From Actinomycetota bacterium (lineage in GTDB: Bacteria > Actinomycetota > Acidimicrobiia > Acidimicrobiales > JACDEA01), in the NCBI GenBank assembly GCA_013816725.1, contig JACDEA010000190.1, forward strand, positions 1 through 5,343: a stretch of DNA of 5,343 bases, read 5' to 3'. The notes below the pieces were generated by a model, which worked only from the letters and a program-made list of their open reading frames with translations, did not search any database and had not been told where the DNA came from. Below, piece by piece: positions 1 through 5,343 of this stretch; positions within the stretch are counted from its first letter, which is position 1, and every line of letters begins with the position of its first letter. A program made the translations under genes and the position numbers.

Positions 1-240
1 GCGGCTGTGCACCACGGAGGCCAGCGGCACCACGGTGAGGGTGAGCACGATCGCGCTCGGGAGCATGGCGCTGAACAGATCTCGGGCCGACACTCCCGCC
101 GGCGTCTCTACCACCAGCAGGAACAGGGTGATCCCGAGAAGGATGTATGCGACGCCGATGCTGATGACGCGCACGAGCGCGCGGTGCTTCATACTTCGCA
201 CGGCCGCGGGCGTCAGCTCGTGCCGCGCACCCTCCGTCAT
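1..240 (-). CDS. N-terminal fragment of a small membrane protein (runs off left edge)
   Basis: Reading the minus strand from the ATG at 240 gives 80 codons with no stop before the window edge, so the gene is partial at its C-terminus. The product starts with a short polar segment of about 20 residues containing several Arg, Lys and His. A hydrophobic stretch follows at roughly residues 22-44 (includes GVAYILLGITLFLLVV), then a short loop with an acidic residue, then a second hydrophobic stretch at about residues 56-77. This is the pattern of a two-or-more-pass inner-membrane protein with a positively charged cytosolic N-terminus. A G-rich run (GGGGGG) lies about 11 nt before the ATG and could serve as a ribosome site. 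An in-frame ATG at 192 (residue 17) is an alternative start but has no such run before it. I do not recognise the family. The gene is divergent from the operon starting at 377. Confidence 0.6.
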   Translation of the reverse strand, partial: MTEGARHELTPAAVRSMKHRALVRVISIGVAYILLGITLFLLVVETPAGVSARDLFSAMLPSAIVLTLTVVPLASVVHSR

Positions 241-280
241 CTGGTGTGGCCCCCCTGCCACGGCACTTCCCCCTTTGTCC

Positions 281-297
281 CGCGCCCGCCGGGCGCG
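281..297. repeat. Perfect GC-rich inverted repeat in the divergent intergenic region
   Basis: CGCGCCC, a 3-base spacer (GCC), then GGGCGCG form a perfect 7-bp-arm palindrome between the two divergent genes. It could be an operator for a dimeric regulator or a hairpin in the leader of the minus-strand gene. No T-run follows on either strand, so it is not a classical intrinsic terminator. In GC-rich DNA such a palindrome can arise by chance, so the structure is certain but its function is not. Confidence 0.4.
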
Positions 298-335
298 TTG
301 CCATGAGGGTACCGGCTCCGATCGGCGTTCGGACG

Positions 336-367
336 GTGACATTCGTCGCAGACGGGCGGGCTAGGTT
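336..367 (+). promoter_or_regulatory. Candidate promoter of the operon, near-leaderless
   Basis: TAGGTT at 362-367 fits the TANNNT -10 box common in actinobacterial promoters. It ends nine bases before the ATG at 377, so transcription would begin at or within a few bases of the start codon. GTGACA at 336-341 matches the -35 consensus TTGACA at five of six positions, but the 20-bp spacer is long. No purine-rich Shine-Dalgarno stretch occurs between the -10 box and the ATG, which agrees with leaderless or near-leaderless translation. This is inference from motif position only. Confidence 0.4.
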
Positions 368-376
368 CACCGCCCT

Positions 377-1543
377 ATGGGCAAGACAGTGCGGGCTTAC
401 GCCATCACCGCCGACGCCGTCGCGCGCGAGCGCGAACGGGTGGGTGGCGACGTGGAAAAGATGGATGTGGCCAACGTCATCGCGCTCGACAAGCTCGAGC
501 TGCGCGACGTCGGTCCCAACGACGTGCACATGAGGGTGCTGGCGGTCTCGGGTGAGCACAACGTCGACCACGCCGCGCTGGCCGACACCGTCAACATCGC
601 CGAGGCCCGCGGCGGCCGTATCTATCCCGGCAATTCGGCCGTGGGCGAGGTCGTCGAGGTGGGCGCCGACGTCACCCGTTTCAAGGCCGGCGACGTCGTC
701 ATCACGCACTGCAACGGCGATCCTGACCAGTTCGGCTACCCGCTGCGGATCTGGGCGTATGACAAGCCGGAGTCGGTCGGCTGGTACGGCGAGGAGGCGG
801 TCGTGGGCGACTGGCAGCTGCTGCCGGCGCCGCTCGACTCCGGCCTCACGCTCTGGGAGATCGCAGCCTTGCCGCTGCGGGCGCCGACGGCGTATCACAT
901 GTGGCGGCGGGCGCTGGGCATCTTCCGGGTCAAGGTGAGCGCGGAACAGCTGCCGACGCTAAACGTCCTTGGCTTCGGTGGTGGCGTCTCCGAACTGTTC
1001 CTGATGCTGGCCAAGGCCGAGGGTCACAACGCGTTCTTCTGTTCGGGCAGTCCCGACCGCCGCGACGCTCTGGAGAAGCTCGGCATCACGGGCATCGACC
1101 AGAAGGCGTTCAACCGGTTCGCGTCCCGCGAGGACGTCGGTGCCTTCCGCAAACACGTGCGGGAGATCACCAACGCGGGCGACATGCACATCGTCTGCGA
1201 CATGCTGCGAGGGCCCGTCTTCGACGCCGGGCTCGCGGTCGCGGCGCGCGAGGGCGTCAACATCAGCTCGGGGTGGCAGCTCAGCCAGGTGGTTACGTAC
1301 AACACCACGATCCAGTCGGTGAAGCAGGTCACGATCGACCACACGCACTACGAGACGATCGAGGGCTGTGCCGAAGCCACCGCGCTCTACGGCAAGGTGT
1401 TCAAGCCCACCATCCACAAGGAGATCTACGCGTTCGAGGACCTGCCGCGGGCATTCGAGGAGATGCACCAGAACACCCAGACGGGCATCCCGATCGTCCG
1501 CGTCGCCGCCGACCTACCGGCCAGCGTGAAAGACCTCACGTGA
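377..1543 (+). CDS. Crotonyl-CoA carboxylase/reductase-like MDR oxidoreductase
   Basis: This 388-residue protein belongs to the medium-chain dehydrogenase/reductase superfamily. The GroES-like half covers about residues 30-155 (PGNSAVGEVVEVGADVTRFK, residues 84-103, is the usual substrate-domain signature). The Rossmann half starts near residue 195 with a variant dinucleotide motif, LGFGGGVSEL, in which the final Gly is Ser. Recalled Ccr sequences align best: RIWAYD (124-129) with RIWGFE, the region FRKHVREITNAGDMHIV (257-273), and the C-terminal part from KPTIHKEIYAFEDLPRAF (343-360). Ccr are NADPH-dependent enoyl-CoA reductases, normally about 430-450 residues, that carboxylate crotonyl-CoA to ethylmalonyl-CoA. 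This one is shorter, mostly at the N-terminus. Catalytic zinc ligands of alcohol dehydrogenases are not evident. Equivalents of the Ccr CO2-pocket residues appear as Asn62, Tyr128, Asp129 and His322. Its stop overlaps the epimerase start. A non-carboxylating enoyl-CoA reductase or quinone-oxidoreductase-like role remains possible. Confidence 0.75.
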   Translation: MGKTVRAYAITADAVARERERVGGDVEKMDVANVIALDKLELRDVGPNDVHMRVLAVSGEHNVDHAALADTVNIAEARGGRIYPGNSAVGEVVEVGADVTRFKAGDVVITHCNGDPDQFGYPLRIWAYDKPESVGWYGEEAVVGDWQLLPAPLDSGLTLWEIAALPLRAPTAYHMWRRALGIFRVKVSAEQLPTLNVLGFGGGVSELFLMLAKAEGHNAFFCSGSPDRRDALEKLGITGIDQKAFNRFASREDVGAFRKHVREITNAGDMHIVCDMLRGPVFDAGLAVAAREGVNISSGWQLSQVVTYNTTIQSVKQVTIDHTHYETIEGCAEATALYGKVFKPTIHKEIYAFEDLPRAFEEMHQNTQTGIPIVRVAADLPASVKDLT

Positions 1544-1944
1544 GTTCGTTGCACGACATCGACCACGTCGGCATCGCCGTGCGAGACCTCGACGCCACGA
1601 TCGCGTGGTACCAGCAAATGTTCGGCGCCGAGGTCCATCACCGTGAACGCATCGAATCCGACGGCGTCGACGAAGCCCTGATCAAGGTGGCCGATTCGTA
1701 CATCCAGCTCCTGACCCCGTACACCGACGCCTCGCCGCTCGCCAAGTACATGGAGAAGAACGGCGAAGGCATCCACCACGTCGGGTACCGGGTCGGCAAC
1801 TGCGAGGAAGTCCTCGAGCACGTGAAGGTCGAGGGCGCCCGCGTCGTCGACGAGCACCCTCGAACCGGCTCCCGTGGGACCACGGTCGCGTTCCTGCACC
1901 CCAAAACGTCGTTCGGCACGCTCATCGAACTCGTCGAGGAGTAG
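1540..1944 (+). CDS. mce: Methylmalonyl-CoA / ethylmalonyl-CoA epimerase (VOC superfamily)
   Basis: This 134-residue protein has the usual size and two-repeat fold of methylmalonyl-CoA epimerase, a cytosolic metal-dependent enzyme that interconverts the 2R and 2S forms of 2-alkylmalonyl-CoA thioesters. Repeat one begins IDHVGIAVRDLD (residues 7-18) and repeat two begins IHHVGYRV (78-85). The expected metal ligands of the family are visible as His9, Gln56 (IQLLTP), His80 and Glu130 in the C-terminal HPKTSFGTLIELVEE. Translation starts at GTG 1540, sharing GTGA with the stop of the upstream gene, which implies translational coupling. The start fits because IDHVGIAV normally lies a few residues from the N-terminus. 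The partner upstream is a Ccr-like reductase, so the substrate may be ethylmalonyl-CoA as well as or instead of methylmalonyl-CoA. Other VOC activities such as glyoxalase are less likely given the closing motif and the neighbour. Confidence 0.87.
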   Translation: MSSLHDIDHVGIAVRDLDATIAWYQQMFGAEVHHRERIESDGVDEALIKVADSYIQLLTPYTDASPLAKYMEKNGEGIHHVGYRVGNCEEVLEHVKVEGARVVDEHPRTGSRGTTVAFLHPKTSFGTLIELVEE

Positions 1945-1952
1945 TCCGGCTC

Positions 1953-3023
1953 GTGGGGTGGACCGGGCCGGGCTTCGTCGACCACCACACCCACTTCCTC
2001 CGTGTCATCGCGGGCGAGATGGGCCCGTGCGACGTGGCCGATCCGACCGAGGTGGAGCGCTATCACCGCCGGGTCTCTGAGCGCTGGTCGACCCCGATGG
2101 ACGACGACGACCGTCCGCCGATCCCCGAGCACCGCGACTTCCCGGCGGTGTTGGAGAGCGGCTTGCTCAGCGCCGCGCAACTCGGCCTGGTGCAGATCAC
2201 CGAAGCCGGCATGCACGACTGGGCCTACCTCGACGCGTTGCAGGTGGCGCGCGACCGGGCCGAAGCGCTGCCCTGCCGGGTTCGCATCCTCGTGGCCAGC
2301 GGCCTGGCCGAGCAGGACCCGAAACGCCTGGTGAGCACAGGAGATTCGTGGGTCGACGTGATCGGTGTGAAGTTCTACGCCGATGGTTGGCTCGGGCCCC
2401 GCACGTGCGCGGTCACCGAACCGTTCAAGGATCGGCGCAACCCGACCGGCGGCGGCGACACGGGAATCCTCTTTCTTGACGCCGACACGCTGGCCAAACG
2501 GGCCGACCAGTTCGCCGAGCGGGGCCTGACGATCGCAACGCACGCCATTGGTGATCGGGCCATTGACAATGTGCTCACCGCCTACGAGAAGATCTACGGC
2601 GGCGACTGCGCCGAGGCGGCGCCGCGCATCGAACACGCCCAGCTGCTGTCGCCGTCGCTCATCCAACGGATGGCCGACCTCGGCGTGGTGGCGTGCATCC
2701 AGCCGTGCTTCGCGTACAGCGACCGTGAGGCGGCGCGGGTCGCGCTCGACGACGCCGCTCTCGAGTTCGCCTACCGCTGGGACCTGCTGCTCGACGCCGG
2801 GGTGCGGGTCATCACCGGCTCCGACTACCCGATCGAGCCCCTGTCACCGATGGTCGGCCTCCAGCGCCTCATAACCGTCGAGCCGCAAATCGACGTCGAC
2901 ACCGCGCTTGCGCTGCTGACCGACGCGGCCGCTGGCACCGTCGAGTTGGCCGATGACCCGCGGTCGTTGGAGCCGGACGAGTTGCCGGACCTAGCCGTGT
3001 TCGAGACCCGCCCCGCGGCATGA
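1953..3023 (+). CDS. Compact amidohydrolase of the YtcJ (Amidohydro_3) type
   Basis: This 356-residue protein has the metal-dependent hydrolase barrel of the amidohydrolase superfamily. Visible signatures in order are GFVDHHTH with the His12-x-His14 metal pair; VKFYADGWLGPRT (139-151), carrying the likely bridging Lys140; THAIGDRAIDNVL (196-208) with His197; RIEHAQLLSP (225-234) with His228; and TGSDYPIEP (288-296) with the catalytic Asp291. This set is typical of the YtcJ/NfdA branch, whose members hydrolyse amide-like C-N bonds. Those proteins are usually over 500 residues. Here the N-terminal beta-sandwich strands before GFVD are missing and the stretch from HxH to the Lys is short, about 125 residues. 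Start: GTG 1953, eight bases after the epimerase stop, with GAGGAG at 1936-1941 as ribosome site. The next ATG would remove the HxH pair, and reading further upstream gives no family-like sequence. Its stop overlaps the DUF1028 start. The substrate cannot be told from sequence. Confidence 0.82.
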   Translation: MGWTGPGFVDHHTHFLRVIAGEMGPCDVADPTEVERYHRRVSERWSTPMDDDDRPPIPEHRDFPAVLESGLLSAAQLGLVQITEAGMHDWAYLDALQVARDRAEALPCRVRILVASGLAEQDPKRLVSTGDSWVDVIGVKFYADGWLGPRTCAVTEPFKDRRNPTGGGDTGILFLDADTLAKRADQFAERGLTIATHAIGDRAIDNVLTAYEKIYGGDCAEAAPRIEHAQLLSPSLIQRMADLGVVACIQPCFAYSDREAARVALDDAALEFAYRWDLLLDAGVRVITGSDYPIEPLSPMVGLQRLITVEPQIDVDTALALLTDAAAGTVELADDPRSLEPDELPDLAVFETRPAA

Positions 3024-3880
3024 CGTACTCGATCGTCGCCCGCGACCCCGAGAACGGTCACCTCGGCGTGGCCGTGCAGTCGCACTTCTTCGGCGTGCGC
3101 GCCGTGTGCCCCTGGGTGTGGTCCGGCTTCGGAGCAATCGCCACGCAGGCGATGGCCGAGATCTCCTACGGGCCGCTTGGCCTCGAGCGTCTGCGCTCCG
3201 GTGCGACGGCCACCGATGCCCTCGCCGCGCTGGTCGCCGCTGATGACGACAGCGCCACGCGCCAGGTCGCCATCGTCGACGCAAACGGCGTGATCGCGGT
3301 CCACACCGGCGAGCGCTGCATCGCGGTGGCCGGGCACCGGAGCGGCGACGGGTGGTCGATGCAGGCGAACATGATGCGGGGCCACGGCGTGCCCGATGCC
3401 ATGGCCGACGCCTTCACCGCCGCCACCGGAGACCTGGCCGATCGCATGCTCGCGGCGCTCGATGCGGCCGAAGCCGCCGGTGGCGATGTCCGGGGCAAGC
3501 AGTCGGCCGCGCTGGTCGTCGGGTACGCCGATCCCGCCCAGCCGTGGGAGCGGCTGATCGACGTCGCCGTCGACGACACGTCGGATCCCCTCGGCGAGCT
3601 TCGCCGCCTCGTGCGCGTCCGCCGTGCGTATCTCGGTGATTCGTCCTGCGCGGATGCTATGGGCGACAACCCCGAGCTGCTGTTCTGGGCCGGCGTCGCG
3701 ATGGCCGCCGCCGGCCAGGTCGACGAAGCCAAGCCCCTCCTCGCCCGCGCCTACGCCGCCGATCCCGGCTGGGCCCTCCTCCTCGACCGCCTTCCCGCCG
3801 CCGGCCTCTTCCCCGACGACCCCGCCCTCCTCGCCGCCCTCCGCCCCGCCAAGGATGCGCGGCGGCGACCACGGACCTGA
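3020..3880 (+). CDS. DUF1028 family protein with TPR-like C-terminal extension
   Basis: Residues 1-170 of this 286-residue protein match the DUF1028 family closely: MTYSIVARDPENGHLGVAVQ at the start, FGAIATQAMAEISYGPLGLE (37-56), RQVAIVDANG (81-90), HTGERCIAVAGHR (95-107), and the AGGDVRGKQSAALVV block (153-167). The family is considered to have an Ntn-hydrolase-like fold, so the Thr at position 2, exposed after Met removal, may matter, but I know of no proven reaction. Residues from about 216 (NPELLFWAGVAMAAAGQVDE, then KPLLARAYAADP) look like a TPR-type helical pair ending in an Arg/Pro-rich tail. No signal peptide or membrane segment is seen. ATG 3020 overlaps the amidohydrolase stop as ATGA, so the two are probably co-translated and act on related substrates. 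The 3' third has extremely C-ending codons. Confidence 0.87.
   Translation: MTYSIVARDPENGHLGVAVQSHFFGVRAVCPWVWSGFGAIATQAMAEISYGPLGLERLRSGATATDALAALVAADDDSATRQVAIVDANGVIAVHTGERCIAVAGHRSGDGWSMQANMMRGHGVPDAMADAFTAATGDLADRMLAALDAAEAAGGDVRGKQSAALVVGYADPAQPWERLIDVAVDDTSDPLGELRRLVRVRRAYLGDSSCADAMGDNPELLFWAGVAMAAAGQVDEAKPLLARAYAADPGWALLLDRLPAAGLFPDDPALLAALRPAKDARRRPRT
3725..3855 (+). other. C-rich, G-poor tract resembling a Rho-loading (rut) region
   Basis: In 3781-3840 I count 37 C, 11 G, 9 T and 3 A, so the transcript would be pyrimidine-rich and G-poor, as Rho loading sites are. The tract lies inside the end of the DUF1028 gene, just before the exonuclease. It encodes an Ala/Leu/Pro/Asp-rich segment with C-ending codons, so codon bias alone may explain it. 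Rho function here is inference. Confidence 0.2.
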
Positions 3881-3892
3881 CAGCATCGGCGG

Positions 3893-4768
3893 ATGCGGGT
3901 GCATCTCGTCGACGGCACGTACGAGTTGTTCCGCCATTACTACAGCCCGGCGGCCAAGCATCCCGACCCCACTGAATGCGCGGCGACCCGCGGCGTGCTC
4001 GGGACCGTGGTCGGGATGTTGGCCGACGGCGTGACGCACATCGGCGTGGCCACCGACCACGTCATCGAGTCGTTCCGCAACCGCATGTGGCCGACGTACA
4101 AATCCTCCGCTGGCATGCCGCCCGACCTCCTGGTGCAGTTCCCGCTCCTCGAAGAGGCCCTTGAAGCCCTGGGCGTCGCCGTCTTCGCCATGACCGAGTT
4201 GGAAGCCGACGACGCGCTGGCCACCGCGGCGGCGGTGGCCGACGGCGACCCCGCCGTCGACCAGGTCGCCATCTGGACGCCCGACAAGGACCTGGCCCAG
4301 TGTGTCCGCGACACCCGGGTCGTGCAGGTCGACCGTCGCAGCAACAAGGTGATCGATCGCGACGGCGTCGTCGCCAAGTTCGGCGTGCCGCCCGAGTCGA
4401 TTCCGGACTACCTCGCGCTCGTCGGCGACAGCGCCGACGGGTTCCCGGGCATACCGGGTTGGGGCGCCAAGTCGACGGCGACCGTCCTGGCCAAGTACGG
4501 CCACATCGAGGCCATCCCCGCCGCTGCCGGCCAATGGGAAGTCGGCGTCCGCAACTCGGGCAGCCTGGCCGCCGCCCTCGTCGAACAGCGCGACAACGCG
4601 CTGCTGTTCCGCGACCTGGCCACGCTTCGCATCGACCCGTCGATCCTCGAGTCGGTGGACGCGCTGCGCTGGCCAGGTGCGACGACGGAACTACCGAATC
4701 TCTGCGCCCGGATCGAGGCCGGCTCGATCGTCGAGCGCGTGGCCCGGCTCGGCGCCCCGCAGTCGTAG
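3893..4768 (+). CDS. Stand-alone 5'-3' exonuclease (FEN/Pol I N-terminal domain family)
   Basis: This 291-residue protein corresponds to the 5'-nuclease domain of DNA polymerase I without a polymerase, acting on 5' flaps and RNA primers in replication or repair. Acidic metal-site residues are in the expected order: Asp7 (HLVDGTYELFRHYYS, residues 4-18), Asp55 with the SFRNRMWPTYK arch region (60-70), Glu104-x-Asp106-Asp107 (ELEADDALA), Asp131 and Asp133 (TPDKDL), then Asp179 and Asp182 in the helix-hairpin-helix block (LVGDSADGFPGIPGWGAKS, 176-194). The length suits solitary actinobacterial 5'-3' exonucleases. The Arg that usually follows YKxx in Pol I-type enzymes is missing here (YKSSAG). 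Start ATG 3893 lies 12 nt after the DUF1028 stop, with only weak purine sequence (GGCGG) before it, and places Asp7 at the normal distance. Its last 26 codons and stop overlap the convergent aat gene. No functional tie to the upstream metabolic genes is apparent. Confidence 0.87.
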   Translation: MRVHLVDGTYELFRHYYSPAAKHPDPTECAATRGVLGTVVGMLADGVTHIGVATDHVIESFRNRMWPTYKSSAGMPPDLLVQFPLLEEALEALGVAVFAMTELEADDALATAAAVADGDPAVDQVAIWTPDKDLAQCVRDTRVVQVDRRSNKVIDRDGVVAKFGVPPESIPDYLALVGDSADGFPGIPGWGAKSTATVLAKYGHIEAIPAAAGQWEVGVRNSGSLAAALVEQRDNALLFRDLATLRIDPSILESVDALRWPGATTELPNLCARIEAGSIVERVARLGAPQS

Positions 4769-5343
4769 CTGAAGCTGGGGTAGGTCCACGGCCGCCGCCA
4801 ACAGCTCGAGGTACCGCTCCCGGGGAATCTCGACGGCCCCCAGGCTGGCCAGGTGGTCGGTCTGCCACTGCACGTCGAGGAGCACGCCGCCGCCCGTCCG
4901 CAGGGCCGACACCAGAGCCACGAGTGCGACTTTCGAGGCGTCGGCCTGGTGGCTGAACATCGACTCGCCGGCGAACAGGCCGCCGAGGGCCACGCCGTAC
5001 AGGCCGCCGGCCAACCCACCCGTCTCGGGCGACCACGCTTCGACGCTGTGCGCAAATCCCGCCGCGTGCAACCGCTCATAGGCGCCGACGATCTCGTCGT
5101 TGATCCACCCGTGCGGTCGCACCGGATCGCCACACGCCCGGATCACCGCAGCGAAGTCGTGGTCGACGGTGACCGTGTATCGCCGGCACGATCGTCGCAA
5201 CGACCGCGAGATTCGCAATCCGTCAAGGGGCAATACCGCACGAGGGTCCGGTGAGAACCACCCGAGGCGCCCGTCGACCGGCATCGGGAAGAACCCGGCG
5301 GCGTAGGCGCCGAGGAGCGCGGGTTCATAGCCCCAGCGTGAGC
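4691..5343 (-). CDS. aat: Leucyl/phenylalanyl-tRNA-protein transferase (5' end beyond window)
   Basis: Aat moves Leu or Phe from charged tRNA to proteins with N-terminal Arg or Lys, making N-degrons recognised by ClpS and degraded by ClpAP. The open frame reaches the window edge. The visible 216 residues begin just before ALLGAYAAGFFPMP, continuing into LGWFSPDPRAVLPL, then SVEAW, GGLYGVALGGLFAGESMFS and DASKVAL, all hallmark motifs. The DVQ at about visible residues 156-158 matches the Asp and Gln proposed to be catalytic in E. coli Aat, followed by HLASLGA. The Met at 5284 is internal (part of FFPMP) and not the start; about 20 residues are probably missing, so the true start should lie some tens of bases past 5343. 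The usual TWI motif reads GWI. The last 35 or so residues after RERYLELL are outside the conserved domain, and the final 25 overlap the exonuclease gene on the opposite strand. Confidence 0.93.
   Translation of the reverse strand, partial: SRWGYEPALLGAYAAGFFPMPVDGRLGWFSPDPRAVLPLDGLRISRSLRRSCRRYTVTVDHDFAAVIRACGDPVRPHGWINDEIVGAYERLHAAGFAHSVEAWSPETGGLAGGLYGVALGGLFAGESMFSHQADASKVALVALVSALRTGGGVLLDVQWQTDHLASLGAVEIPRERYLELLAAAVDLPQLQLRLRGAEPGHALDDRAGLDPGAEIR

Noticed and set aside
281..297. The palindrome as an intrinsic terminator
   Set aside because: No U-tract follows on either strand and it lies between divergent 5' ends, not after a gene.
7..364. Plus-strand open frames at the left end
   Set aside because: They are antisense to the membrane-protein gene and translate to low-complexity Arg/His-rich sequence, while the minus strand gives clear membrane segments.
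901..1539. In-frame upstream extension of the epimerase from an ATG at 901
   Set aside because: The added 213 residues are Arg/Gly/His-rich, out of frame within the Ccr-like gene, and not part of the VOC fold. The GTG at 1540 gives the correct family length.
377..1543. Zinc-dependent alcohol dehydrogenase
   Set aside because: The Cys/His/Glu catalytic zinc ligand pattern is not evident, and the RIWAYD segment and C-terminal half fit the enoyl-CoA reductase (Ccr) branch better.
1638..2666. 342-codon open frame on the minus strand
   Set aside because: Antisense to the epimerase and amidohydrolase genes, with no family-like motif; a GC-driven shadow frame.
2825..4534. 569-codon open frame on the minus strand
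   Set aside because: It lies antisense to three genes with clear family motifs (amidohydrolase end, DUF1028, exonuclease). Its Gly/Arg/His/Val-rich translation has no recognisable domain and is what C/G-ending codons give on the opposite strand.
4062..5036. 324-codon minus-strand frame of Arg/Gly/Pro-rich composition, and the plus-strand frame 4300-4956
   Set aside because: Both overlap the exonuclease and aat genes in wrong frames and show only composition-driven sequence.

Overview
The window is a high-GC, gene-dense piece of bacterial chromosome. GTG starts, ATGA/GTGA start-stop overlaps, strongly C/G-ending codons, a stand-alone 5'-3' exonuclease and a promoter that looks almost leaderless all suggest Actinomycetota, perhaps an Acidimicrobiia-like lineage. 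That placement is inference; no rRNA, tRNA or other marker is present to settle it. I see no insertion sequences, CRISPR arrays or prophage genes.

Layout: (1) positions 1-240, minus strand, hold the N-terminal 80 residues of a small membrane protein that runs off the left edge. (2) Positions 241-376 are a divergent intergenic region with a 7-bp-arm GC-rich palindrome and a candidate actinobacterial -10 box (TAGGTT) ten bases before the first plus-strand gene. (3) Positions 377-4768 hold five plus-strand genes packed as one probable operon: a crotonyl-CoA carboxylase/reductase-like MDR enzyme, a methylmalonyl/ethylmalonyl-CoA epimerase (overlap GTGA), a compact amidohydrolase of the YtcJ type (8-nt gap), a DUF1028 protein with a TPR-like tail (overlap ATGA), and a 5'-3' exonuclease (12-nt gap). 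(4) Positions 4691-5343, minus strand, hold leucyl/phenylalanyl-tRNA-protein transferase (Aat). It converges on the exonuclease with a 78-bp coding overlap, and its N-terminus lies beyond the right edge.

The first two operon genes suggest acyl-CoA chemistry: an enoyl-CoA reductase that may carboxylate its substrate, coupled to an epimerase acting on 2-alkylmalonyl-CoA. The amidohydrolase and DUF1028 genes look like a second module, possibly hydrolysis of an amide or related small molecule. The exonuclease is a DNA-repair/replication enzyme with no obvious metabolic link. The most interesting point is that the MDR protein appears to keep equivalents of all four residues of the Ccr CO2-binding pocket, two of them conservatively changed (Phe to Tyr, Glu to Asp), and sits directly upstream of an epimerase.
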